A stretch of DNA of 64,000 bases from Paenibacillus terrigena DSM 21567 (GTDB lineage Bacteria > Bacillota > Bacilli > Paenibacillales > Paenibacillaceae). Positions 9,217 to 17,594 of this stretch are shown piece after piece. Where the stretch lies: NCBI RefSeq assembly GCF_000374845.1, contig NZ_KB895414.1:124001-188000 (forward strand), written 5' to 3'. A program made the position numbers and the translations under genes. Every line of letters starts with the position of its first letter. The first letter of the stretch is position 1. The notes under the pieces are model-generated. The model was not told the DNA's origin. It searched no databases and was given only the letters and a program-made list of their open reading frames with translations.

Positions 9217-9245
9217 TAAAACAATCAAAAAAGGAGCATGCGATT

Positions 9246-12137
9246 ATGAATGGTAAACTGAAGAAACGTTTTGTGGTTTTCTTAGCATCCGTATTAACTG
9301 TTGGTACGATGCTGAATGCTACGATCGTACAAGCCGGCGGCGATACGCTGCCACCGCGTCCTGGTGAACAAGGTTTCAAGGGGAAAAACCAACCTGTCTA
9401 TCATGGACAACGTAAACAAAATATTGTGGATTGGACACCTGAAAACGATGAATATTATGACTTTATGAGAGCGAAGGTGCCGCTTCAGAAGCGTAATGAA
9501 GCATTTAAACCAACACAGGCTAATCCTATGTTGGATCAGGAAGTTCAAAGCCTGCTCTTAACAGGTGATTATGGCAACGAATTTTTCAACCCAACGATCT
9601 ATAATGATCAATTCGCGCAATATTTATTTAACTTCTGGCAATATGCGGATTATACGGCATCCTGGCATGGCGTAGTTACCAACCCAACGCCTGATTCTTT
9701 GTTCGATCCGGAAGCAGACTGGTGGCAGCGTGAATATGAGTTTGGTGTGGTGAATATTCCAAACCCGGCGTATACCAATGCAGCTCACAAAAACGGTGTT
9801 AAATCATTAGGTTGTGTTTTCTTCCCAAGAACAGAACATACCGATGACTTTATTTATAAAGACGAGAACGGAAAATTCCCAATCGCTGATAAACTCGTTG
9901 AAATGGCTAAATATTACGGTTTTGACGGTTACTTTGTGAATGCCGAGGAGACTCTGCCTGCAAGCTTTATGCCAGTCTACCAGGAGTTCCTCCGTGCCAT
10001 TACATCGCAAGGACTTTATGTACAAGTCTATGCTTCAAATCTATACGGTCAAAACAATCAAAACAAGTGGGGTAAAATTGATTACTATAATAAAGATGCC
10101 TCCTTGTTTAGTAACTGGATCAAATCCCCAGGGGATAATACTATTGCTGCTAACTCCTTGTATATGAATCCAGACCCAAGTAAAGCCATGGTCGATGGTT
10201 CTGTTGCAAGTATGAAAGCATTAGGCTTAGATCCAAGAGAAACTGTATTTGATACGCTTGAAGCGGGTCAAACCGGATTTAGTGGAATGCGCGGTTCATT
10301 ATATAACACACTTGATGAAAACTTAGTTCCAAGAACAGGCATTGCTTCACTTGGTGCTTCAACGGTATTTGACCATCTAGATGAGCAGTTGTTTGGTCAT
10401 TCAGGTCCAAATAAGTACTCTGAAAATAGACGCGGTAACCCAGACTATTACAAATATATCGCGCAAAGAGAAAGAACATGGTACTCAGGTGCTGCAGATG
10501 CTCCTACATATAGCGAGGGAAAAGGAACTCTTGCTTCAGCTGGTATGACACAGGAAGAATTGCAACAAGCTGTATTAAATGCTACACCGGACCCTGTAAA
10601 AACAGCCAATGACCCTAATCGTGCAAAGCCAGACGAGGGTAAGGATAACGAGGGTAAGCCATATAAGACATGGCCAGGTCTAGCGTCATACATTTCTGAA
10701 AGATCTGTAATTGACGGTTCGAACTTCTATACGAACTTTAATACTGGTCATGGTATGGAATATTTTGTTGAGGGTAAAGTCTCGAATAACAACCAATGGG
10801 CGAACATCAACATTCAAGATATTCTTCCAACATGGCAGTGGTGGATCGATACAGACGGCACTCGATTAAAAGTAGATTTCGACTATGGGAAGAAATATAG
10901 CGCAGGAAATGATTATACGCAGCTTGGCGGATATCAAGGTGGCAGTTCTCTAGCGATCTTTGGCGATCTGGATGCAACGAACTTTGTTCATTTATACAAA
11001 ACAAAATTAAATATTAATAAATCTTCGAAGTTAAACATTACGTATAACAAACCATCAGCTACGGATACGAGCAGCGTAAAAGTCGGTTTGATTTTTGAAG
11101 ACAATCCATCCCAAGTGGAGTATGTTGACATTCCTAGCGGTGCTAACAAAACGACAAAAGGATGGGATCAGAAAAATCTGGATTTATCCAAATATGCAGG
11201 TAAAACGTTAGCCTCTTTCGGACTAGCTATCACTCCTGAGCAAGGAACGATTGAAAATTATCAATTCAATGTTGGTGAAATTAAGATTACGGATGGTTCC
11301 ATCGCTAAAGCTAGTGCGCCAACCGGCTTAAAAATTGATAAGTCCTTTGATACTTCTGAAATGTATATTTCATGGGATTTAGAAAATTACAGCAAGGTAC
11401 AACGATACAATGTTTATGCAGAATATGAGAATGGCACAGAAATCTTCTTAGGCGGAACTTATGATGACAGATTTTATATTAAGTCTTTGTATGATCCACA
11501 AGGTAATGTGAAAATCAAAGTAACAGCTGTTGGTGCGGATGGAAGAGAAAGCAAGGCGGCAGTTGCCCTGAAAGATTTCTCTAAAACGGTGAAAAATATC
11601 CATACAACAGAAAATGGTGGATCTATTGATGTCACTTGGGAAACGCCATCCGTTCAATATGCTAACGTAAAACTAGATGTAACCTTGAACTATTCCAATA
11701 AAGAAGGATATTCAACGAAAGCAGCAAAAGGAGTAAATGCAGCGAAAATTGAACTTCCAATTACAGATGGAAGCGCATATACCGTTAGAATTTCTTTATT
11801 GGACGCGAAGGGTAACGTTGTGAGCTATGCCGATCATACTGGTGTATTAAAAGACGATCATTCCAATGTATATGAAGGCACTGCAACATTGAAAGGAACG
11901 AAAGTGAAACTCTCCGGTCCAACATCTGATGACTGGTGGCATTTATATGTTTGGCAAGACGGCAAACAGATTACATTCAAAGATGGAAGAACATATGCTA
12001 TTCGTGGTATTGACGATTTAACATCCATTCCAGTAAAGGGAACTTCAGGTGTTATTGAGGTCGTATTAGAAGACTTTAACGGCAATAAGTCTGAGCCTGT
12101 ACAAGTTCCATTCGGAACAACTCTTACCAATGAGTAA
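9246..12137 (+). CDS. Secreted endo-beta-N-acetylglucosaminidase, GH85
   Basis: It would cut the chitobiose core of N-linked glycans outside the cell. The protein has 963 residues. A signal peptide with cleavage after VQA (about residue 30) is followed by the GH85 catalytic domain (about 50-400). The motif FDGYFVNAEE holds the catalytic pair N232 (oxazoline-stabilising) and E234 (acid/base). A galactose-binding-like beta region lies around 500-690. A fibronectin-type or Ig-like module follows (about 695-790, starting near APTGLKID), then one more beta-rich region. The ATG follows AAAAGGAG. The gene is visibly richer in A and T and in Asn/Lys codons than its neighbours, which suggests acquisition by transfer. 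No surface-layer or sortase anchor is seen, so it is probably released. Confidence 0.92.
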   Translation: MNGKLKKRFVVFLASVLTVGTMLNATIVQAGGDTLPPRPGEQGFKGKNQPVYHGQRKQNIVDWTPENDEYYDFMRAKVPLQKRNEAFKPTQANPMLDQEVQSLLLTGDYGNEFFNPTIYNDQFAQYLFNFWQYADYTASWHGVVTNPTPDSLFDPEADWWQREYEFGVVNIPNPAYTNAAHKNGVKSLGCVFFPRTEHTDDFIYKDENGKFPIADKLVEMAKYYGFDGYFVNAEETLPASFMPVYQEFLRAITSQGLYVQVYASNLYGQNNQNKWGKIDYYNKDASLFSNWIKSPGDNTIAANSLYMNPDPSKAMVDGSVASMKALGLDPRETVFDTLEAGQTGFSGMRGSLYNTLDENLVPRTGIASLGASTVFDHLDEQLFGHSGPNKYSENRRGNPDYYKYIAQRERTWYSGAADAPTYSEGKGTLASAGMTQEELQQAVLNATPDPVKTANDPNRAKPDEGKDNEGKPYKTWPGLASYISERSVIDGSNFYTNFNTGHGMEYFVEGKVSNNNQWANINIQDILPTWQWWIDTDGTRLKVDFDYGKKYSAGNDYTQLGGYQGGSSLAIFGDLDATNFVHLYKTKLNINKSSKLNITYNKPSATDTSSVKVGLIFEDNPSQVEYVDIPSGANKTTKGWDQKNLDLSKYAGKTLASFGLAITPEQGTIENYQFNVGEIKITDGSIAKASAPTGLKIDKSFDTSEMYISWDLENYSKVQRYNVYAEYENGTEIFLGGTYDDRFYIKSLYDPQGNVKIKVTAVGADGRESKAAVALKDFSKTVKNIHTTENGGSIDVTWETPSVQYANVKLDVTLNYSNKEGYSTKAAKGVNAAKIELPITDGSAYTVRISLLDAKGNVVSYADHTGVLKDDHSNVYEGTATLKGTKVKLSGPTSDDWWHLYVWQDGKQITFKDGRTYAIRGIDDLTSIPVKGTSGVIEVVLEDFNGNKSEPVQVPFGTTLTNE

Positions 12138-12161
12138 ATAAAGGCTTTATTCTAAGTGATA

Positions 12162-12212
12162 AAAACTCGCTTCCAGTTTATGATTTTATAAACTGGAAAG
12201 CGGGTTTTTATT
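12162..12212 (+). terminator. Intrinsic terminator of the GH85 gene
   Basis: A stem of about 18 bp (CTCGCTTCCAGTTTAT with ATAAACTGGAAAGCGGG) is followed by a T-run, 25 bp after the stop. Confidence 0.9.
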
Positions 12213-12224
12213 ATGGTAAATCGG

Positions 12225-12284
12225 AAAAAACGCGATCCCCCGGACCGAGGGAATCTCCCCCGTACGCCGTAGAATCGCGTTTTG
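12225..12284 (-). terminator. Terminator-like hairpin downstream of the YqkE gene
   Basis: On the minus strand AAAACGCGAT pairs with ATCGCGTTTTTT around a G/C-rich inner arm, just after the YqkE stop codon. Confidence 0.65.
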
Positions 12285-12298
12285 TGCGAGTACCGCAA

Positions 12299-12562
12299 TT
12301 ATTTATACTGCTTCCAATCTTGCTTCGTGTTGTTCAGTAAATATTCGAAGTCGTTCTCTTTGCGCTTCTGCTCTGCTTTCCGCGCTTCCTCTTCCTGTTG
12401 CCGTTTCGTAGCCTTCCGGTCCTCTTCTTCCTGCTTAAGATCATTGGCCTGCGCTTTCAGCTTCTCGAGTACCTTCGGATCGAGGAGATCCTTCAAGGTA
12501 GCTGGCTTATCTTGAGCAGCCGGCGCTTGAGCAGGCCGCGTCTGTTTCGATTTCTTCGCCAT
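12299..12562 (-). CDS. yqkE: YqkE family protein
   Basis: A small, very charged protein of 87 residues. It starts with a Lys/Ala/Pro/Gln-rich tail, then the family block TLKDLLDPKVLEKLKAQA and a long Glu/Arg/Lys helix (about 42-72) that should form a coiled coil, and ends with FEYLLNNTKQDWKQYK. The family is common in Bacillaceae and Paenibacillaceae, and its function is unknown. The ATG follows GAGGTGATAAAAG. It forms a single-gene unit. Confidence 0.8.
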   Translation of the reverse strand: MAKKSKQTRPAQAPAAQDKPATLKDLLDPKVLEKLKAQANDLKQEEEDRKATKRQQEEEARKAEQKRKENDFEYLLNNTKQDWKQYK

Positions 12563-12614
12563 CTTTTATCACCTCATCTTGAACATTTCATCGTACTATT
12601 ATAACAGATTCCAT

Positions 12615-12641
12615 GAAAAAAGAGGCCTCGTGGAGACCTCC
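12615..12641 (-). terminator. Intrinsic terminator of the SufR-like regulator gene
   Basis: On the minus strand GAGGTCT and AGGCCTC form a stem with one mismatch, followed by six T residues, starting just after the stop codon. Confidence 0.7.
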
Positions 12642-12646
12642 TTGCA

Positions 12647-13300
12647 TTAATTAGAAGAATGAATTCGATAAGTGCATCGTAGTCCGCCTTTGGCGAGACA
12701 TTCCGTTCGTTCCACTTCGGTGCCGAGCAGTTCCTTGAATAAGGCCAGCTCACATTGACAAGCTTGCTGATAGACTTGGGCGACTTGGGTGATCGGACAA
12801 TTATGCTCATGCAGCAAATACTCTCCTTGTTCCCCCTGCGTGAGTTCAGCCATATACCCATTCGAGCTCTGGATATCCGTCAGCTCTGTAAGCCGTGCGT
12901 TCAGATCCTTGCCCTCCATTCGCGGGGCATATTTGCGAAGCAGCTTCGCCTTACGCCCTTCGAACAATCGATTCACCATCGCTTGTCCAGCCTCTGGATC
13001 CTCGGCATGATTCTCTTCCAGCTCTTGCAGCAGCTCCAGCAATAAATTCTGATAGTTCTTCGGAAAATGATTGTCCGCCAGCTCCGTTAACTCATACACC
13101 AAGCTTGGACGACCTATCGATTGCCGAACCAGCGTGCTTCGTACAAGCCCGTCTCGTTCTAATGTATTTAAATGGCGTCTCACTGCCATCTCCGTGATCT
13201 GCAGCGACTTCGCTAGCTCACTAACGAGGAGTCCGCCCCTCGTCTTCAACAATGTAAGAACAACACGCCGTGTTGATGTCTCTTGCTCCGCTCTTAACAT
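12647..13300 (-). CDS. DeoR/ArsR-type HTH regulator with C-terminal cysteine cluster (SufR-like)
   Basis: I chose the ATG at 13300 because GAGGTGG lies five bases before it. The longer frame to 13369 has no ribosome site. The product has 217 residues: a winged HTH (about 10-65, ending RQSIGRPSLVYELT) and a sensor domain with Cys168, Cys181, Cys183, Cys201 and Cys209. The HNCP...C...C...C pattern is that of iron-sulfur-binding regulators related to cyanobacterial SufR, so it may read iron-sulfur status. That is inferred. The spacing between the later cysteines differs from the classical SufR pattern. No suf genes are next to it, so its targets are elsewhere. Confidence 0.75.
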   Translation of the reverse strand: MLRAEQETSTRRVVLTLLKTRGGLLVSELAKSLQITEMAVRRHLNTLERDGLVRSTLVRQSIGRPSLVYELTELADNHFPKNYQNLLLELLQELEENHAEDPEAGQAMVNRLFEGRKAKLLRKYAPRMEGKDLNARLTELTDIQSSNGYMAELTQGEQGEYLLHEHNCPITQVAQVYQQACQCELALFKELLGTEVERTECLAKGGLRCTYRIHSSN

Positions 13301-13397
13301 ACGTACCACCTCAGGCGTATTGTAACGTATTTTAGTACATAAGTAAATTAGTAAACATTTATGTATCAAAAATACGTGTTCGCAGTATTCTGCACAT

Positions 13398-13832
13398 TTA
13401 CGATTGGAACGCCCCTAATTCCCGCTCGACATATTGCCGCACGGATGACGCGAAGGTCTCCAGTACATCAGGCAGTACCGCTAGAAAGGGATGTAGCTCC
13501 AAGCTTGGCCACGCATAATATTCTTGCACTAACGGTTTGCGCAGACGCACAAGCTCTATTAGCACGGGTGTCAACTCGCGTGGGAATACTTGTTCTTCTG
13601 CATTAATCTCAATAATATCCTCATAACTGCTAGCATCGCGCATAATAAATCCATCGATCAGATAACTTCCAACATCTGTGACGGTCTCAATGGCGAGATG
13701 CAGTGCTCGTTCTTGCGCAAGGCCTTGAACCTTGCTGCCATCCCAGCTGACTCCAATCTCACGCATCGCTTCCGCAATCGAAGGAATACATTGCAGCCGT
13801 AATTCAAGTTGCTCACGATTCACATAGTACAC
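13398..13832 (-). CDS. DUF86 (HepT/YutE-like) protein lacking the catalytic histidine
   Basis: A 144-residue helical protein of the DUF86 family, start GTG behind GGGAGG. HepT toxins of the HepT-MntA type use an R-x(4-6)-H-x-Y ribonuclease motif. The matching site here is RKPLVQEY (R98, Q103, Y105), so His is replaced by Gln. No nucleotidyltransferase antitoxin gene lies next to it. It therefore looks like the solitary YutE-type branch rather than an active toxin. It lies 24 bp after a tiny membrane-protein gene on the same strand, and 97 bp before the SufR-like gene. Confidence 0.75.
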   Translation of the reverse strand: MYYVNREQLELRLQCIPSIAEAMREIGVSWDGSKVQGLAQERALHLAIETVTDVGSYLIDGFIMRDASSYEDIIEINAEEQVFPRELTPVLIELVRLRKPLVQEYYAWPSLELHPFLAVLPDVLETFASSVRQYVERELGAFQS

Positions 13833-13856
13833 GGCAAGTGCCTCCCATTCTCTGGC

Positions 13857-13973
13857 TTAGGATTGCTTCTTCCGCTTGCCTTTCCATTTCAGCCAGAAGA
13901 AGATTACGAGGAAACCAACGACAATCTCAAGAACAACTGCAAAGGCTTCCATAACATCTTTCAAATCACTCAT
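13857..13973 (-). CDS. Small single-pass membrane protein (38 residues)
   Basis: An ATG at 13973 behind AGGAAAG opens a 38-codon frame. The product starts with a short acidic segment (MSDLKDVMEAFA), continues with one membrane helix (VVLEIVVGFLVIFFWLKW) and ends with a basic tail KGKRKKQS, a clear inside-positive orientation. It fits between the Dabb and DUF86 genes with 17 and 24 bp gaps, so all three are probably one transcript. I do not recognise a family. Confidence 0.65.
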   Translation of the reverse strand: MSDLKDVMEAFAVVLEIVVGFLVIFFWLKWKGKRKKQS

Positions 13974-13990
13974 GCTGCTTTCCTACTTTC

Positions 13991-14278
13991 CTATACTTCA
14001 TAATCCAAGCTGATGGAGCTCTCGCGTGCTTCAGCCATATGCGCGATAACCTTCTGGTGTTCTGGATGGACGTTATATGCTGCAAGTGCTTCAAGGGAAT
14101 CAAAAGTCGTCACCAGGGCGATATCGTAAGACCGATCGGAATGCATCACATCTTTCCCCACTTCAATGCTCTTGAGTTCTGGGATCTGACCTTCCATGGC
14201 TCTTAGTACACTCGCAGTACGCTCCACGCTCTCGGGTGAACGGTCTTTTAATTTAAACAATACAATATGTCGAATCAT
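13991..14278 (-). CDS. Dabb (stress-responsive alpha/beta barrel) family protein
   Basis: A 95-residue dimeric ferredoxin-like barrel protein. The start at 14278 has AAAGGAGCGATTGGTT upstream. MIRHIVLFKLKDRSPESVE and the GKDVMHSDRSYDIALVTTFDSLEAL stretch are typical of the Dabb domain. Members have varied roles, mostly unknown in bacteria. It is the first gene of a likely operon with the 38-residue membrane protein and the DUF86 gene. Confidence 0.85.
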   Translation of the reverse strand: MIRHIVLFKLKDRSPESVERTASVLRAMEGQIPELKSIEVGKDVMHSDRSYDIALVTTFDSLEALAAYNVHPEHQKVIAHMAEARESSISLDYEV

Positions 14279-14361
14279 AACCAATCGCTCCTTTACCTGT
14301 TGCAAACTGTGGAATCTTACCTATTATACACCAATCATTTTCCAGAAACACGCACAAAATG

Positions 14362-14423
14362 ACCCCACAAAGTGGGGATTGGCTTCGAGGTCGATTCAGG
14401 TACTTGGTGGGGGACCCCGGAAA
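14362..14423. repeat. Interspersed palindromic element, copy A
   Basis: ACCCCACAAAGT at the left pairs with ACTTGGTGGGGG at the right around an inner TTCGAGGTCGATTCAGGT segment. About three quarters of its bases match copy B near 14967. It is probably a family of short imperfect-hairpin repeats. Confidence 0.65.
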
Positions 14424-14473
14424 CAAAAGAATGACCGCTCGATCAAGGATCAAGCAGCCCTATTGCTTACGTG

Positions 14474-14866
14474 TCATTTGTCCTTCTGCTTCAAAATCTG
14501 AATCATGTCGCGAATCTTCTGAGGCAGTGGAAGCCCTAATCGTCCATAATTTTCTGTAATCGAGATCAACTCGTTCGCTAAGTAGAAATATATCGCACCC
14601 GACATAATGATATCGGTCTCTAGCAATAGATCCATCTGATGCCCTAACATAATAATGAAGAGCATGAATACTTTGCGCGCGATCCCCCAGAACCCCGTAT
14701 TACTATTCAAACCTTGTCCCTCACGAAGCGATGCTGCAACGCCGGTGATGTAATCTACGGTAATGGCGACCAGAAAAAATGTGAGCAATTGGCTCCACCC
14801 CCCAAAAGCAAAAGTCACGACGGAACCAACAATGCCGGTAATCGTATTCAGAGCGATTTGGTTCAA
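14474..14866 (-). CDS. Phage-type holin family protein (holin_4/toxin-secretion type)
   Basis: The 130-residue protein has several hydrophobic segments (about 8-24, 26-45, 60-80, 85-102) and the family block DYITGVAASLREGQGLNSNTGF... FWGIARK. The start is TTG behind GGGGA. Members form membrane pores that let lytic enzymes or proteins across, both in phages and as single chromosomal genes in Bacillus relatives. No phage genes or endolysin lie nearby, so it seems a stand-alone gene. Unusually, it is flanked on both sides by copies of the same short palindromic repeat. Confidence 0.85.
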   Translation of the reverse strand: MNQIALNTITGIVGSVVTFAFGGWSQLLTFFLVAITVDYITGVAASLREGQGLNSNTGFWGIARKVFMLFIIMLGHQMDLLLETDIIMSGAIYFYLANELISITENYGRLGLPLPQKIRDMIQILKQKDK

Positions 14867-14966
14867 TCGAATCGTCCCCTTTACTCTGGTGTGCTACGAT
14901 ATCATATGTTCATCTCTATCAAAATGAAACTGATAGTATCCAGTGTCCATCTGCACATTTCCTACT

Positions 14967-15029
14967 CACCCCACAAAATGAAGCTATGGCTGCGAAGTAG
15001 ATTCAGGTACTTTGCGGGGACCTCGAAAA
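14967..15029. repeat. Interspersed palindromic element, copy B
   Basis: ACCCCACAAAAT on the left and ACTTTGCGGGG on the right can pair around GGCTGCGAAGTAGATTCAGGT. It shares ATTCAGGTACTT and both ends with copy A. It directly abuts the terminator of the GH4 gene. Confidence 0.65.
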
Positions 15030-15060
15030 AAATAAAGTCTCTGCACGAGGCAGAGACTTA
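15025..15060 (-). terminator. Intrinsic terminator of the kinase-GH4 unit
   Basis: AAGTCTCTGC and GCAGAGACTT form a perfect 10-bp stem followed by a T-rich tail on the minus strand. Confidence 0.9.
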
Positions 15061-15080
15061 CTAGTAAAGGTAGATGAAGT

Positions 15081-16406
15081 TTAGGCCTTCGCCTCTTCCT
15101 TGAAGAAATTCGGCAAATACTTGCGGTTCGCTTCGAGCATTTCGTTCAGCATGTCTTTCGCAACCGATACGGAAGGTACAAGCGGGTGGTGTACAAGAGC
15201 TTGCAGCGCGAGACCGCGGTCCCCTGTAATCGCCGCTTCAATCGTTAACTCCTCATACGTCTTCACCGCTTTGAGCAGTCCCTTGATATGACTTGGCACA
15301 CGCTGCGGTGGAAGAGAAATTGGGCCATGCCCCGTGATCACGCAGTTCACTTCAATACTTGCATCCGCTGGCAAGAAATCATAGATATTGCCATTCTGCA
15401 CGTTCACCGTCTGAATATCCTGTACGTTATTATGCAAGGAATACATGAGGTTCACCGCTGCCTCCGAATAGTATGCGCCGCCGCGCTGTTCCAGCTGCTT
15501 TGGCTTTTCTTGCAAATTCTCATCCTTGTACAGCTCGAACAACTCCGCTTCAACACGGCTTACAACCTCGGCGCGGGTACCATTCTTCTCGAGCGATTCT
15601 TTTATATCCGCGAACATTTCGTTCATCATGTAGAAGTAACGGAGATAATACGTCGGAATCGCACGCAAGGAACTTAAGAAATCATAATCCCAATCCATCG
15701 CAGTCACGTTCGAAGCTGTATATTCCTTGCCGCCGTCAATGAGTTCATCCAGTTTATCTTCGCCGTTGACATAAGCCGCAGTTACCCAGTGCAGGTGGTT
15801 GATCCCTACGAATTCAGGCATCGTCTCATTCTGCTTCACGCCATATTGCTTCGCGAGGAACTTCTGGAAGTTGATCGGCGAGTTGCATAGTCCAATGGAT
15901 TTGACCTTCGAATATTTCGCTACCGCTTCGGTTACAATCCCTGCAGGATTCGTAAAGTTGAGCATCCATGCATTCGGTGCCAGCTCTTCGATATCACGAC
16001 AAATGTCTAGAATAACAGGAACCGTACGAAGTGCCTTCATCATCCCCCCAGGACCCGTTGTCTCCTGCCCAATCACGCCGTATTTAATCGGGATATGCTC
16101 GTCGCGTTTCCGTGCTTCTAGCAGACCTACGCGAATTTGGGTCGTGACGAAATCGGCATCCTTGATGGCTTCGCGTCGGTCCAATGTCAAATACACTTCC
16201 GTCGGAATCCCTGATTTCTTCACCATACGCTTCGCTAGCTCACCTACGATTTCAAGCTTATGCTTGCCTTCCTCAATATCAACGAGCCATAGTTCCCGAA
16301 TCGGCATCTCATTGTACTTCTGGATGAACCCTTCGACAATCTCCGGTGTATACGAAGAACCTCCCCCGATGACTGCAACTTTTAAGCCTTCATTTGGATT
16401 ACTCAT
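15081..16406 (-). CDS. 6-phospho-beta-glucosidase family enzyme, GH4
   Basis: GH4 enzymes use NAD and a divalent metal to open phosphorylated disaccharides by an oxidation-elimination route in the cytoplasm. The protein has 441 residues. It has the dinucleotide motif VAVIGGGSSYTPE at the N-terminus, TNPAGIVTEA, and the metal-binding pair CNSPINF (Cys) and GINHLHW (His). The ATG at 16406 follows GAAGGAGG. It is 36 bp after a BadF-type sugar kinase gene, which suggests an operon in which the kinase makes the phosphosugar. A 6-phospho-beta-glucosidase is the best reading. A chitobiose- or N-acetyl-specific variant is possible given the partner. Confidence 0.85.
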   Translation of the reverse strand: MSNPNEGLKVAVIGGGSSYTPEIVEGFIQKYNEMPIRELWLVDIEEGKHKLEIVGELAKRMVKKSGIPTEVYLTLDRREAIKDADFVTTQIRVGLLEARKRDEHIPIKYGVIGQETTGPGGMMKALRTVPVILDICRDIEELAPNAWMLNFTNPAGIVTEAVAKYSKVKSIGLCNSPINFQKFLAKQYGVKQNETMPEFVGINHLHWVTAAYVNGEDKLDELIDGGKEYTASNVTAMDWDYDFLSSLRAIPTYYLRYFYMMNEMFADIKESLEKNGTRAEVVSRVEAELFELYKDENLQEKPKQLEQRGGAYYSEAAVNLMYSLHNNVQDIQTVNVQNGNIYDFLPADASIEVNCVITGHGPISLPPQRVPSHIKGLLKAVKTYEELTIEAAITGDRGLALQALVHHPLVPSVSVAKDMLNEMLEANRKYLPNFFKEEAKA

Positions 16407-16442
16407 GAAATTATCCTCCTTCGCGTATCCCGCTTGATTCTC

Positions 16443-17414
16443 TTATAGAAATTTAATCTGATGTAATTGATTATAGATCGCGTCATGGATGTGATGACCC
16501 GCGCAATCCATCGCGCTCATAACAGCCCCTACGACGGGGTCCATCTCAACGCGAACGAAAGTCGTATGTGGAGCTACTCGCTTCACTTCACGTTCAATCG
16601 CATCAATCATATGCCGACTTGTGCTCTTCGAGAATACGCTGCCGCCGAGAACGACATCGAATACATCCTCTTGCATGTTCAATCTTCGAATGAGCGCATT
16701 CGCCGCATTACCGAACTCTGTGCCTTCTTGCTCCAGAATACGGATACTTAAGGCATCGCCCGCTGACGCAGCTTCAAAGACAAGCTTCCCTAAGTCCAGC
16801 GGCAGTGACTTGCGTCCGTAGAGCATATCTTCGAATAGCTCCTCAACGCTCATACTGCTGGTATGTTTCAAGACCAGCTCTGTTAGCATGGTAGCAGGTC
16901 CGCGTTCATCCCAAGCCCGTACCACAGCGCGAAAAGCATGAATCGCTAGATCTGTGCCTGAGCCGTGACCATCGCCGAACATATATCCGAAGCCGCCGTA
17001 ATCGAGCTCAGCGCCATCTTTATTCCGTGCCGCGCAGTTAGACCCCGTACCACTAATAATAACGACACCGGATGAATCTCTTGTACCGGCACGCATCGCG
17101 ATCATCGTATCGCACACAATCTTATAGCGCTTAAACTTTAGGGCAGCAATCATCGGATTTAGAATTTCGAAGTCTGGTCCCCGATCTGCACCTGCAAGCC
17201 CGAAGAACGCAAAATCGATATCTTCTCTCTGAAGACCCGCAGTGAATAATGCTTGTTCGCAAGCGGAACGAATATTATTCTCCGCTTCTTGCTTGCCGGT
17301 CTGATGATTACCATTCCCGAACACAATACCTTGCCCGAGCACTCGCCCTTGCTCATCGACGATGAGCGTATGGACCTTGGTCCCTCCCGCATCTACGCCT
17401 AGAAATCTACTCAT
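16443..17414 (-). CDS. BadF/BadG-type ATPase, probable N-acetylglucosamine kinase
   Basis: The 323-residue protein has the actin-fold phosphate-1 motif FLGVDAGGTKVHTLIVDEQG at the N-terminus, a second motif VVIISGTGSNCAARN (about 115-130) and GGFGYMFGDGHGSG, all typical of the BadF/BadG/BcrA/BcrD family that contains bacterial and animal GlcNAc kinases. It probably phosphorylates an amino sugar in the cytoplasm. The ATG follows GGAGGGCG. It is the first gene of a two-gene unit with the GH4 enzyme and lies downstream of an AraC regulator on the same strand. Confidence 0.8.
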   Translation of the reverse strand: MSRFLGVDAGGTKVHTLIVDEQGRVLGQGIVFGNGNHQTGKQEAENNIRSACEQALFTAGLQREDIDFAFFGLAGADRGPDFEILNPMIAALKFKRYKIVCDTMIAMRAGTRDSSGVVIISGTGSNCAARNKDGAELDYGGFGYMFGDGHGSGTDLAIHAFRAVVRAWDERGPATMLTELVLKHTSSMSVEELFEDMLYGRKSLPLDLGKLVFEAASAGDALSIRILEQEGTEFGNAANALIRRLNMQEDVFDVVLGGSVFSKSTSRHMIDAIEREVKRVAPHTTFVRVEMDPVVGAVMSAMDCAGHHIHDAIYNQLHQIKFL

Positions 17415-17540
17415 CCTAGCGCCCTCCTGACATTCATGACTGAACGATTGCTTATTGAACCTATACTGTAAAGGTACACGATCTCGCTTGAACCTGCTAC
17501 TGCAAACCGATTATCGACTGATACTATCTTACTGTCATTA

Positions 17541-17574
17541 TACCCCACAAAGTGATGCTTCCGCACAAAAAACG
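17541..17574. repeat. Half copy of the CCCCACAAAGT element
   Basis: ACCCCACAAAGTGATGCTT matches the left end of copies A and B, but the right half is absent and the sequence runs into a terminator. Confidence 0.4.
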
Positions 17575-17594
17575 GAGCTACTTACGCAGCTCCG
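17565..17594 (-). terminator. Intrinsic terminator of the AraC gene
   Basis: GGAGCT and AGCTCC form a stem that overlaps the last codons and stop of the AraC gene, followed by six T residues. Confidence 0.8.

Noticed and set aside
12647-13369. Longer SufR-like protein starting at TTG 13369
   Set aside because: A good ribosome site lies before ATG 13300 and none before 13369. The extra residues look unlike the family.
14474-14866. Prophage or phage-like lysis cassette
   Set aside because: Only one holin-type gene is present. No endolysin, tail, integrase or attachment site is visible around it.
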